A stretch of 7,908 bases of DNA from an uncultured Collinsella sp. (GTDB lineage Bacteria > Actinomycetota > Coriobacteriia > Coriobacteriales > Coriobacteriaceae). The translations under genes were made by a program, and so were the position numbers. Positions 1 through 6,718 of the stretch are shown here, piece by piece. The notes beneath the pieces are model-generated. The model saw nothing but the letters and a program-made list of their open reading frames with translations. It ran no database searches and was not told the DNA's origin. The stretch is from positions 1-7,908 of the forward strand of contig USCS01000069.1 in the NCBI GenBank assembly GCA_900552875.1, written 5' to 3'. Position 1 is the stretch's first letter, and each line of letters opens with the position of its first letter.

Positions 1-326
1 CTGTCGCGGGTGCTGTGGCCGATACGGGGCTCGAGCCCGATTGCGTGCTTATGGATGGCAACCCCTTGGGCGCCGTCCCCAACGAGCGCGATGTGGTGAA
101 GGGCGATGCCAAGATCGCCTGCATCGCCGCTGCTTCCATTATGGCCAAGGTCACGCGTGACGAGATGATGGTCGAGTACGATGCCGAGTATCCCGAGTAC
201 CATCTGGCCGAGTCGAAGGGCTATGCGAGCCCCGAGCACATCGAGGCGATTCGCAAACACGGACTTTGTCCGCTGCACCGCGTGAGCTTTTGCGGAAACT
301 TTTTGCAGACCGAGCGCCTTTTCTAG
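1..326 (+). CDS. rnhB: Ribonuclease HII, C-terminal part (5' end outside window)
   Basis: RNase HII cleaves the RNA strand of RNA-DNA hybrids and nicks 5' of single ribonucleotides misincorporated in DNA, in the cytoplasm. The visible 107 or so residues are the second half of the enzyme. They include the VLMDGN strand with its conserved acidic residue, the VVKGDAK segment, the AAASIMAKVTRD block whose final Asp is a metal ligand in the family, and the SKGYASPEH and HRVSF motifs of the C-terminal region. The frame is open from the first bases of the window (VAGAVADTGLEP), so the gene starts upstream; the in-frame GTG at 15 is not the real start. It ends with TAG at 324-326 and is followed by an intrinsic terminator, so it is the last gene of its unit. 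Assignment is firm; only the start is missing. Confidence 0.95.
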   Translation, partial: VAGAVADTGLEPDCVLMDGNPLGAVPNERDVVKGDAKIACIAAASIMAKVTRDEMMVEYDAEYPEYHLAESKGYASPEHIEAIRKHGLCPLHRVSFCGNFLQTERLF

Positions 327-375
327 GTCAATTGTGGAGATAGGGACCTCTAGCGTTTTATAAACCTGCTGGTAG

Positions 376-417
376 CGGGCCGTGTGCAACGTGATTGTTG
401 CGCGCGGCCCGTTTTTT
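376..417 (+). terminator. Intrinsic terminator after rnhB
   Basis: A 15-bp stem (376-390 paired with 397-411, with two G-U pairs) closes a 6-base loop and runs directly into six T residues at 412-417. This is a textbook rho-independent terminator on the + strand. It separates rnhB from the yraN-to-xer unit. Confidence 0.93.
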
Positions 418-500
418 GTCGGTATTTGGTCAGCGTTTGGTTTGTTTCCGGTACTTACCCGCATGAAAGGTGCCCTCATCATCGGGGCAATGCAGTGTGC

Positions 501-510
501 GGGAAAGGAG
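501..510 (+). promoter_or_regulatory. Ribosome-binding site deciding the yraN start
   Basis: GGGAAAGGAG lies 5 bases before the ATG at 516. It selects this ATG over the in-frame GTG at 384, which lies inside the rnhB terminator stem and has no Shine-Dalgarno. I saw no convincing -35/-10 pair between the terminator and this site, so the promoter of the unit is not identified. Confidence 0.8.
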
Positions 511-515
511 ACCCC

Positions 516-1001
516 ATGTGTGCCGTAAGCAAAAAGAGCAAGACGCAGCAACTCAAGGAGCGTTGGGAAGACGGCGAGCTCGATTGCGGGTCGATTACGC
601 CCGAGTTTATCAAGGAGCTCAGTCCTCGCGAACTTGGCATGTTGGGTGAGCTCATTACAATCGACTACTTTAACGAGCGGGGCTATACCTTGCTTGAGCA
701 GGGCTATCGTTGTCCCGAGGGCGAGGCCGATTTGGTACTGCTCGACGAACTCGATGACGTCGTGGTGATGGCCGAAGTTAAGACCAGGCGCGTCGCCCTG
801 GATTGTACCGCGCGTGTCTTTCCCGAAGAGGCCGTGGATGCTCAAAAACAGCGTCGCTATCGTCGCATTGCGGGCTGTTATCTGATGGAGCACTATCCGC
901 TCAAAGCGATTCGTTTTGATGCCGTTGGCGTGACCATCCGCGGCGGACATATCGCCGAGATCGAGCACCAGTACAACGCGTTCGATTGGCAGGTGTCGTG
1001 A
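516..1001 (+). CDS. YraN family (UPF0102) putative endonuclease
   Basis: A 161-residue protein of the YraN/UPF0102 family, which has a restriction-endonuclease-like fold; the cellular role is not established. Family hallmarks are a helix with GELITIDYFNERGY (Glu45), then CPEGEADLVLL (Glu70, Asp72) and MAEVKTRR (Glu87, Lys89), together forming the E...D...ExK pattern expected of this nuclease fold. The block KAIRFDAVGVT near residues 130-140 matches the conserved last strand. Family members are usually about 120-130 residues. Here about 40 extra residues precede the nuclease domain: a Lys-rich start followed by a charged stretch that I cannot assign. The start at 516 is supported by a good ribosome-binding site. 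The TGA overlaps the ATG of the next gene (TGATG), implying translational coupling. Family assignment is strong; nuclease activity is inferred from motifs only. Confidence 0.88.
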   Translation: MCAVSKKSKTQQLKERWEDGELDCGSITPEFIKELSPRELGMLGELITIDYFNERGYTLLEQGYRCPEGEADLVLLDELDDVVVMAEVKTRRVALDCTARVFPEEAVDAQKQRRYRRIAGCYLMEHYPLKAIRFDAVGVTIRGGHIAEIEHQYNAFDWQVS

Positions 1002-2524
1002 TGGCCTTCGATACGTTTGCCGTTCACGCGGCCTGTATCCGCGGCGTCGAGGCGATTCCCGTCACCGTCGAGGTGTCGTTGGCCGGTGGCATCCCGGGTA
1101 TCCAGATGCTCGGTATCCCGAGTATGGAGGTAATGGAATCTCGCGGGCGTATCCGGTGTGCCATGCGTTCGGCAGGCTTCGAGATTCCCCGGTCGGGCAT
1201 TACCGTCAACCTGGCACCCGGCGATATCCGTAAAACCGGCAGCGGCTTCGACCTGCCAATTGCCATCGCGGTGCTGGCGGCCGATGGGCAGATTCCCCGC
1301 GACAACCTTGATCGTTGCCTTATCGCAGGCGAACTTGGGCTGGACGGTACGGTGTTGCCCGTCAAGGGTGAGGTGGCGTTCCAGCTGCTTGCGCGCGATA
1401 TGGGGCTCTCCTTTATCGCCGGTAGGTCCGATCAACATGTGCCGCTCGCGGGGGTCGACTGTGGCTTTATCGACCACCTCTCGCAACTTGCCCACGGCAT
1501 GGGGGATGCCGCCCGTCATTATCTGGATTCCGAGGGAGTCGAGACTACCTTTGAGCCCGAACTCGATTATGCCGACGTGCTGGGGCAGGAAGTCGCCAAG
1601 CGCGGCATGGCGCTTGCGGCGGCAGGAGAACTCGGATTGCTCATGATTGGATCCCCGGGGTCGGGCAAGACGATGCTCGCACGGCGCATGACCGGCATTT
1701 TGCCCGAGCTATCTGTTGAGGATCAGCAGGAGGCGCTGTGCATCCATTCGGTCTTGGGCGAGAACATTGATGGGCTGCTGGCGGGGCATCGGCCCTTCCG
1801 CAGCCCTCACCACAGCATTTCGACCGCGGGCCTTATCGGTGGCGGTCGCCCGGTTCATCCAGGCGAAATCAGTTTGGCTCATGGCGGCGTGCTCTTTTTG
1901 GACGAGCTCGCCGAGTTTCCCACCGGCGTGCTGCAGACGCTGCGTCAACCCATCGAGCGCGGCTATGTGAAGATCGTACGCGTTGACGGGGCCTTTACCT
2001 TCCCATCGCGCTTTCAGCTGCTGGCCGCGAGCAATCCCTGTCCCTGCGGCTTTTTGGGTGATCGCGAAGTGCCGTGTCGCTGCTCCGCCTCGATGGTCGA
2101 ACGCTATCGGGCTAAACTGCGCGGACCTTTGGCCGACCGTATCGACATGATGCTCGACGTGACCCGTCCCGACCCCCAGGTGATTATCGAGGGCGCCGAA
2201 GGCATGTCATCGGCTGAGTTGCGCGATTACGTCGTGCGTGGCCGAGCCTTCCGCGCCTGGCGCGAGTCGCATTTGGACGATGCGGATGCGGAGGCCGAGG
2301 ATGACGAGTCCCGCTCCATTGACGGCGTCGTGTCGACCTTTGCTCTCGATGAGGCGGCAGAGAAGTGCGTCCTTGGCCTGTCGAAGCGTACGCATCTCAC
2401 AGGTCGCGGCATCGTGCGTCTGGTGCGCATCGCGCGCACGATCGCCGATGTCGCCGAGAGTGAGCGGGTGACGCAGGATCACGTGCTCGAGGCGGCGATG
2501 TATCAGGGAAGGAGGGACCAATAA
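1001..2524 (+). CDS. comM: ComM/YifB family Mg-chelatase-like AAA+ ATPase
   Basis: A 507-residue full-length ComM/YifB protein. In Gram-negative bacteria ComM is a hexameric helicase that drives branch migration when transforming DNA is integrated; the role of Gram-positive YifB is less studied. The N-terminal ChlI-like (S5-fold) domain spans roughly residues 15-140 and contains GIPGIQMLGIP and SRGRIRCAMRSAG. The AAA+ core carries Walker A GSPGSGKT (217-224), the family motif FRSPHHSIS, Walker B VLFLDE (297-302) and the sensor region AASNPCPCGFLGD, with further cysteines in the following CRCS. The C-terminal Mg-chelatase-type helical domain (about 405-505) contains LTGRGIVRLVRIARTIAD. An acidic insert of about 12 residues (near 426-437) precedes it. 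The ATG at 1001 overlaps the yraN stop and TAA overlaps the dprA ATG. An in-frame TTG at 986 is a less likely start. Placement next to dprA supports a role in DNA uptake or recombination, which is inference. Confidence 0.95.
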   Translation: MAFDTFAVHAACIRGVEAIPVTVEVSLAGGIPGIQMLGIPSMEVMESRGRIRCAMRSAGFEIPRSGITVNLAPGDIRKTGSGFDLPIAIAVLAADGQIPRDNLDRCLIAGELGLDGTVLPVKGEVAFQLLARDMGLSFIAGRSDQHVPLAGVDCGFIDHLSQLAHGMGDAARHYLDSEGVETTFEPELDYADVLGQEVAKRGMALAAAGELGLLMIGSPGSGKTMLARRMTGILPELSVEDQQEALCIHSVLGENIDGLLAGHRPFRSPHHSISTAGLIGGGRPVHPGEISLAHGGVLFLDELAEFPTGVLQTLRQPIERGYVKIVRVDGAFTFPSRFQLLAASNPCPCGFLGDREVPCRCSASMVERYRAKLRGPLADRIDMMLDVTRPDPQVIIEGAEGMSSAELRDYVVRGRAFRAWRESHLDDADAEAEDDESRSIDGVVSTFALDEAAEKCVLGLSKRTHLTGRGIVRLVRIARTIADVAESERVTQDHVLEAAMYQGRRDQ

Positions 2525-3456
2525 TGGCTGAGGGAACCTTTGAGCTGCATCCCGGTGATGCGTTGTATCCCAAGACCGTTCTGGAGCTTTCGGATGTGCC
2601 TCAGACGCTCTATGTGCGTGGCGACCCTGCTGTGTTATCGACGCCCGCGCTCTCCATCATTGGCACGCGCAAGGCATCGCCGTATGGTCTTGCCGTGGCC
2701 GAACTTGCTGCCAAGGTGGCGGTTGAGGCTGGGGTGACGGTGGTCTCTGGTGGCGCCGTGGGCTGCGATCAGGCATCGGGTTGGGCCGCGGTCAACGCCG
2801 GCGGCAAGCACGTCGTGGTGCTGGGGACGGGCGCCGATGTGGCCTATCCGCGTTCAAGTGCCGGTCTTATCACGCGTACGCTCGATACGGGCGGCGCGGT
2901 CGTGTCGATCTCGCCGTGGGGCATGGGTCCGCGCAAGTTTGCCTTTCCGCGGCGTAATCGCATCATCGCCGCGCTGTCGCAGGCACTCTTTGTTTCCGAG
3001 GCGGGCATGCCCTCGGGTACGTTCTCGACGGCCGAGGCCGCTATGGACCTGGGACGCGAACTGCTCGCGGTGCCGGGTTCCATCCTATCGCCCGAGTCGC
3101 GCGGCACCAATTACCTCATCGCCAACGGAGCATGCTGCATCATCGACGAGGAATCCATCGAGATGGCCATCTCGCGCATCTACGGCACCCTGCGCTACTC
3201 GCGTCCCGATGCGCCCGGCATCGCCGATCTGGATCCTATGCAACAGGCCGTGATGCACGCGCTCATCGCGTCGCCGCTCAAGGTCGACGACATTGCCGCG
3301 CTCGTCTCGCTCGATGCCGTCGGGGTTCTCAAGCTCCTGGGCTCGCTCGAGCTCGAGGGCCTTATCGAACGCATGATGGATGGAAGGTATGCGCCCTCAA
3401 AGTTTGCGCTTCACGCTCAGACGCCCTTCGGTCACAATGGAAAGCGTGTCAATTAG
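2524..3456 (+). CDS. dprA: DNA-processing protein DprA (Smf), short form without N-terminal SAM domain
   Basis: DprA binds incoming single-stranded DNA in the cytoplasm and loads RecA during natural transformation. This 310-residue copy has the Rossmann-like DprA fold: SIIGTRKASPYG (44-55), VVSGGAVGCDQASG (73-86), VVLGTGADVAYP (98-109), FPRRNRIIAALS (141-152), a Ser-Gly motif at 164-165, then AVPGS and SRGTNYLIANGA. A C-terminal winged helix follows at about 236-290, with LDPMQQAVMHALI and LLGSLELEGLIER. The protein begins almost directly at the LYVRGD strand, so the N-terminal SAM-like domain found in many DprA proteins is missing. The usual SGLARGID is SGGAVGCD here. AAGGAGGG at 2509-2516 and a TAATG overlap with comM support the ATG at 2524 and coupling. 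Gene identity is firm; competence of the host cannot be judged from this window. Confidence 0.95.
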   Translation: MAEGTFELHPGDALYPKTVLELSDVPQTLYVRGDPAVLSTPALSIIGTRKASPYGLAVAELAAKVAVEAGVTVVSGGAVGCDQASGWAAVNAGGKHVVVLGTGADVAYPRSSAGLITRTLDTGGAVVSISPWGMGPRKFAFPRRNRIIAALSQALFVSEAGMPSGTFSTAEAAMDLGRELLAVPGSILSPESRGTNYLIANGACCIIDEESIEMAISRIYGTLRYSRPDAPGIADLDPMQQAVMHALIASPLKVDDIAALVSLDAVGVLKLLGSLELEGLIERMMDGRYAPSKFALHAQTPFGHNGKRVN

Positions 3457-3470
3457 AAAGGTGTTTGCAG

Positions 3471-4808
3471 ATGCTGTTTGATCAGGTGACGGTTATCGGT
3501 GGCGGTCTGGCGGGATCGGAATGTGCGATTCAGCTGGCGGATCGCGGGTTCACCGTAAAGCTGTGCGAGATGCGCCCTCAGGTGAGTTCTCCTGCCCATC
3601 ATACCGATCACTTGGCGGAGCTCGTCTGCTCCAATTCGTTTAAGTCCACCCGTCCGGACTCTGCTGCCGGCCTGCTGAAGGCCGAGCTTGAGCGCATGGG
3701 CTCGGTACTGCTCGATTGCGCCCATCGTGCGGCCGTTCCCGCCGGCGGCGCCCTGGCAGTCGACCGCGTTAAGTTTTCCGAGCTTGTCGAGGCCGAGGTT
3801 GCCGCACGCCCCAATATCGAAGTCGTTCACGGCGAGGTCACCCAGATTCCCGAGGGCCACGTGGTCATTGCCGCGGGCCCGCTGTGCTCCCCGGCGTTGA
3901 GCGAGGAGGTCATGAAACTCGTCGGTGGCGACGCCCTGGCGTTCTTTGACGCGGCGGCCCCGATTGTCGATGCCTCGACGCTCGATATGGACGTGCTGTT
4001 CTCGCAGTCGCGCTATGAGGAGCAGGGGAGTGGCGACTATCTTAACGCCCCGCTCAACAAGGAAGAGTACGAGGCCTTTATCGAGGCGCTCACTACGGCC
4101 GACCGCGTGGTGCTCAAGGATTTTGAGGGCGGCGATCTGTTCCAGGCCTGCCAGCCTGCCGAGGAGGTTGCACGCACCGGCAAGGACGCTATTCGCTTTG
4201 GCGCCATGAAGCCTGTCGGACTCACTGACCCGCGAACTGGTCGTCGTCCCTGGGCTGCGATTCAGCTGCGCGCCGAGAACAAGGAGAAGACCGCCTATAA
4301 CCTGGTGGGCTTCCAGACCAATCTGACCTTCGGCGAGCAAAAGCGCGTGTTCCATATGGTTCCCGGTCTGGAGAACGCCGAGTTCTTCCGCTATGGCGTC
4401 ATGCATCGCAATACCTTTGTCGATGCGCCGCACGTGCTCGACGGGACCTTTGCCGTGCCCGGTACGAGTGTGCGCCTTGCCGGCCAGATTACCGGCACCG
4501 AGGGGTACATGGAGGCAGTGGCGACTGGTCTGCTCGCTGCGGTCAACACCTATGCCGAAGCTATCGAGGCCGATCCTGTAGAGCTGCCTCGCGTGGGCGC
4601 CCTGGGTGCGCTCGTGGGCTATGCGACCGATCCCGCCACGGTGGGCTACCAGCCCATGCATGTCAACTTTGGCCTGGTGCCGTCGCTCGAGGACGGCAAG
4701 CGCCGTAGCAAGCGCGATCGTTATCAGGCCTATGCGGACCGTGCCCTCGAGGCTCTCGATGCCTACTTCGCAACGCGTTCCGACCTGTTTGGAGGCGACC
4801 GGTCATAG
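3471..4808 (+). CDS. trmFO: Methylenetetrahydrofolate-tRNA-(uracil-5-)-methyltransferase (FAD/NAD(P)H-dependent)
   Basis: TrmFO makes 5-methyluridine at position 54 of the tRNA T-loop, using methylenetetrahydrofolate as carbon donor and reduced FAD. The 445-residue protein has the expected length. The FAD-binding motif VTVIGGGLAGSE lies at residues 6-17. The two cysteines conserved in the family are present: Cys53 in LVCSNSFKS and Cys227 in LFQACQPAEE. Further family blocks are MRPQVSSPAHHTDHLAELV, FGAMKPVGLTDPRTGRRP, YNLVGFQTNLTFGEQKRVF, AGQITGTEGYMEAVATGL and the C-terminal MHVNFGLVPSLE. The ATG at 3471 follows AGAAAGG by 9 bases; the upstream open frame lies inside dprA and is not coding. 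The gap to dprA is 14 bases. The TAG stop overlaps the proposed ATA start of the next gene. In Bacillus subtilis trmFO also sits just before a Xer recombinase gene. Assignment is firm. Confidence 0.97.
   Translation: MLFDQVTVIGGGLAGSECAIQLADRGFTVKLCEMRPQVSSPAHHTDHLAELVCSNSFKSTRPDSAAGLLKAELERMGSVLLDCAHRAAVPAGGALAVDRVKFSELVEAEVAARPNIEVVHGEVTQIPEGHVVIAAGPLCSPALSEEVMKLVGGDALAFFDAAAPIVDASTLDMDVLFSQSRYEEQGSGDYLNAPLNKEEYEAFIEALTTADRVVLKDFEGGDLFQACQPAEEVARTGKDAIRFGAMKPVGLTDPRTGRRPWAAIQLRAENKEKTAYNLVGFQTNLTFGEQKRVFHMVPGLENAEFFRYGVMHRNTFVDAPHVLDGTFAVPGTSVRLAGQITGTEGYMEAVATGLLAAVNTYAEAIEADPVELPRVGALGALVGYATDPATVGYQPMHVNFGLVPSLEDGKRRSKRDRYQAYADRALEALDAYFATRSDLFGGDRS
4791..4795 (+). promoter_or_regulatory. 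Ribosome-binding site GGAGG for the Xer recombinase, inside the trmFO 3' end
   Basis: GGAGG sits 9 bases before the ATA at 4805, within the last codons of trmFO. It is the only strong Shine-Dalgarno-like site near the beginning of the conserved recombinase frame, and it is the main reason for placing the start at or very near 4805. Confidence 0.6.
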
Positions 4809-5725
4809 CTTTTGACCTGTACGATACCGTCGACTCGTTTATCGCCTATATCGCACGCGTCGAGGGCCTGTCTCCCAATACGGTTGCCGCCTATAGCTCG
4901 CGCCTGGAACGTTTTGCGGCTTGGTGCGAGCGTACGGGCACCGACGCGCGTGCTGCCGATGTGCGTACCATTCGCACGTATTTGGCCGAGCTCTCGCGCG
5001 AGCAGGTGGCACACCGCACGCTTGCGGCGCATCTGTCGGCTATCCGATCGTTCTATCGCTGGATGGCTGCCGAGGGGATTGTGGAGGGCGATGCGGTTTC
5101 TGCGATTTCATCGCCCAAACTCCCGCGCGACTTACCCGGGGTGCTGACGACCCAGCAGGTAGAGGAGCTGCTCCGTGCCCCCGACACCGCGACGCCCGCG
5201 GGATTGCGTGATGCGGCGATGCTCGAGCTGCTCTATGCCTCTGGCGCGCGCATCTCCGAGCTCGCGGCGCTCAATGTGGAATCCATTGCATGGTCCGATC
5301 GCACGCTGCGGCTGTGGGGCAAGGGCAGCAAGGAGCGCATCGTGCCCTTGTATCGCCGCGCGCTCGAGGCGACCCGCACCTATATCGAGGAGGGGAGACC
5401 GGCACTGCTGGCCCAGGCAAAGCGTCGCGATGCCGCAAATGGTCCGCATCCGTTGTTTATCTCGGCGCGCGGCAACCGCATGAGTGCCGCTATGCTCAGG
5501 CGGCGCTTTCATATGCTGGCGACGCTCGCCGGCATTCCGGCTGACATCGCCCCGCATGCGATGCGCCATACGTTTGCGACGGATCTGCTCGAGGGTGGCG
5601 CGGACCTGCGCTCGGTGCAGGAACTGCTGGGCCACGCGAGCCTGTCCACGACGCAAATCTATACGCATCTCACGCCCGATCGGCTCAAGAACGCCGTGGC
5701 CCAGGCTCATCCCCGCGGCGAGTAG
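4805..5725 (+). CDS. Tyrosine recombinase XerC/XerD family, apparent non-canonical (ATA) start
   Basis: A Xer-type site-specific recombinase that would resolve chromosome dimers at dif with a partner recombinase. From 4805 it is 306 residues, the normal Xer length. The N-terminal core-binding domain runs from about residue 5 to 95 (DSFIAYIARVEGLSPNTVAAY, then AHLSAIRSFYRWM). The catalytic domain has all six expected residues: Arg149 (SGARISEL), Lys173 (WGKGSKERIV), His251 and Arg254 (HAMRHTFAT), His277 (LLGHASLS) and Tyr286 (QIYTHL). The start is odd. The frame is open from 4709, yet no ATG, GTG or TTG occurs before the GTG at 4961, which would remove half the N-terminal domain. ATA at 4805 overlaps the trmFO TAG stop and follows GGAGG; CTG at 4817 is an alternative. 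Family assignment is firm, the start is not, and I cannot separate XerC from XerD by eye. The position after trmFO matches codV (xerC) of Bacillus subtilis. Confidence 0.92.
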   Translation: MAFDLYDTVDSFIAYIARVEGLSPNTVAAYSSRLERFAAWCERTGTDARAADVRTIRTYLAELSREQVAHRTLAAHLSAIRSFYRWMAAEGIVEGDAVSAISSPKLPRDLPGVLTTQQVEELLRAPDTATPAGLRDAAMLELLYASGARISELAALNVESIAWSDRTLRLWGKGSKERIVPLYRRALEATRTYIEEGRPALLAQAKRRDAANGPHPLFISARGNRMSAAMLRRRFHMLATLAGIPADIAPHAMRHTFATDLLEGGADLRSVQELLGHASLSTTQIYTHLTPDRLKNAVAQAHPRGE

Positions 5726-5741
5726 AAAGGGCGTTCCGTGT

Positions 5742-5765
5742 AAAACCGCCAAGGTGTGTGGTTTT
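5742..5765 (+). terminator. Possible weak terminator after xer
   Basis: AAAACCGC (5742-5749) can pair with GTGGTTTT (5758-5765), with one G-U pair, around an 8-base loop. The A and T runs flank a short GC core, as in a weak, possibly bidirectional, terminator. It lies just after the recombinase stop and before the rpsB promoter, where a terminator is expected. The stem is short and no T run continues beyond it. Confidence 0.3.
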
Positions 5766-5774
5766 GATTGCGGG

Positions 5775-5803
5775 TTGGCAGGAAGAAGCAATCCTGCTAT
5801 CAT
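5775..5803 (+). promoter_or_regulatory. Sigma-70-type promoter for rpsB-tsf
   Basis: TTGGCA (5775-5780) and TATCAT (5798-5803) are separated by exactly 17 bases. A TG one base before the -10 gives an extended -10 element. Transcription would begin near 5810, about 135 bases before the rpsB start. This is the best promoter-like sequence I found in the window, and it sits where a highly expressed ribosomal operon needs one. Confidence 0.7.
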
Positions 5804-5809
5804 TCATCG

Positions 5810-5944
5810 GGTTGCTTCACGGCAACAGGTTTTTATCACGCACGCGCGGCTACTTCATACCGTGGTGCCCGGGCTTTGGTAGCACATGTCCGGGTTGGTT
5901 TTGGAGGATGACCCCGCGCGGAGGCAAACCACAGGAGGTTTAAC
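5810..5944 (+). promoter_or_regulatory. Structured rpsB leader, candidate S2 autoregulatory region
   Basis: The predicted leader is about 135 bases and has no coding content that I can support. GTTGC (5811-5815) pairs with GCAAC (5822-5826) at the transcript start. CGCGCGG (5843-5849) is complementary to CCGCGCG (5914-5920) and could close a larger element. Inside that element CCCGG (5868-5872) can pair with CCGGG (5890-5894). TGGTTT (5896-5901) and AAACCA (5926-5931) offer a competing pairing next to the ribosome-binding site AGGAGGT (5933-5939). Many ribosomal protein mRNAs carry autoregulatory leaders, including rpsB in E. coli. That this one does so is inference from position and complementarity. 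Confidence 0.35.
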
Positions 5945-6673
5945 ATGGCTACCAAGATTAATATCCGCACCCTGCTCGAGGCCGGCTGCCACTTCGGTCA
6001 CCAGACCCGTCGCTGGAACCCCAAGATGAAGCCGTTCATCTTCGGTGAGCGCAACGGCATCTACATCCTCGACCTCAAGCAGACCATCCTCGACGCCGAC
6101 CAGGCCTACACCTTCGTCAAGAACGTCGCCAAGGGTGGCAACGTGCTGTTCGTCGGCACCAAGAAGCAGGCTCAGGAGGCCGTCAAGAACGCTGCTGAGC
6201 GCGCCAACATGCCTTACATCAACCAGCGTTGGCTCGGCGGTATGCTGACCAACTTCGTCACCATCCGCTCCCGCATCAACCGCATGGAGGAGCTCGAGGC
6301 CATGGTCGAGGACGGCCGCATGGCTGTTCTGCCCAAGAAGGAGCAGGCTGTTCTCGGCAAGGAGCTCACCAAGCTCCAGACCAACCTCGGTGGCGCCCGC
6401 GACATGAAGGGTCTGCCCCAGGCTCTCTTCGTCATCGACACCAAGCGCGAGGAGAACGCCATCAAGGAGGCTCAGCGCCTGAACATCCCCGTCGTCGCTC
6501 TGATCGACACCAACTCCGATCCCGACGAGGTCGAGTACGGCATCCCCTGCAACGATGACGCTATCTCCGCTGTCACCCTTATGTGCGAGCTCATGGCTGA
6601 CGCCTGCCTCGCTGGCTCCGGCAAGGAGCAGGTCTCCGAGGCCGAGATGGCCGCTGAGCCCAAGGCCGAGTAA
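5945..6673 (+). CDS. rpsB: 30S ribosomal protein S2
   Basis: Ribosomal protein S2, 242 residues, a late-assembling protein of the 30S subunit that helps hold S1 and the platform region. The N-terminal signature is clear (LLEAGCHFGHQTRRWNPKM, residues 10-28), followed by IYILDLKQT, NVLFVGTKKQAQEAV, the conserved NQRWLGGMLTNF and the second signature region VVALIDTNSDPDEVEYGIPC. The C-terminal tail is short, acidic and alanine-rich, as is common. AGGAGGT lies 5 bases before the ATG. Codon use is far more restricted than in the preceding genes (strong preference for CTC, ATC, AAG, GAG and C-ending codons), which fits high expression. It is followed after 45 bases by tsf, with no terminator between, so the two are co-transcribed as in most bacteria. 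Confidence 0.98.
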   Translation: MATKINIRTLLEAGCHFGHQTRRWNPKMKPFIFGERNGIYILDLKQTILDADQAYTFVKNVAKGGNVLFVGTKKQAQEAVKNAAERANMPYINQRWLGGMLTNFVTIRSRINRMEELEAMVEDGRMAVLPKKEQAVLGKELTKLQTNLGGARDMKGLPQALFVIDTKREENAIKEAQRLNIPVVALIDTNSDPDEVEYGIPCNDDAISAVTLMCELMADACLAGSGKEQVSEAEMAAEPKAE

Positions 6674-6718
6674 ATCAGTCTTAGTTAATTCTTTTTCATC
6701 TCTTTGAAAGGAACCACA

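Noticed and set aside
332..363. Promoter-like TTGTGG ... TTATAA between rnhB and its terminator
   Set aside because: The spacing is 20 bases, too long, and any transcript would meet the terminator at 376 at once.
426..457. Promoter-like TTGGTC/TTGGTT ... TACTTA before yraN
   Set aside because: Spacings of 20 or 9 bases do not fit a sigma-70 promoter. The promoter of the yraN-xer unit remains unidentified.
463..528. Possible 21-codon upstream ORF ending inside the yraN start (MKGALIIGAM...)
   Set aside because: It has an ATG but no ribosome-binding site in front of it, and nothing in the peptide suggests a leader function.
893..1519. Minus-strand open frame of 208 codons antisense to comM
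   Set aside because: Same explanation: it overlaps the conserved N-terminal domain of ComM and resembles no known family.
3453..4661. Minus-strand open frame of 402 codons antisense to trmFO
   Set aside because: It covers a clearly conserved + strand gene and its translation shows no recognisable domain; a by-product of GC-rich codon use.
4805..5725. Xer recombinase as an integrase of a mobile element
   Set aside because: Length, motifs and position between trmFO and rpsB fit a chromosomal Xer. There are no flanking repeats, tRNA gene or cargo genes, and no dif-like site was seen.
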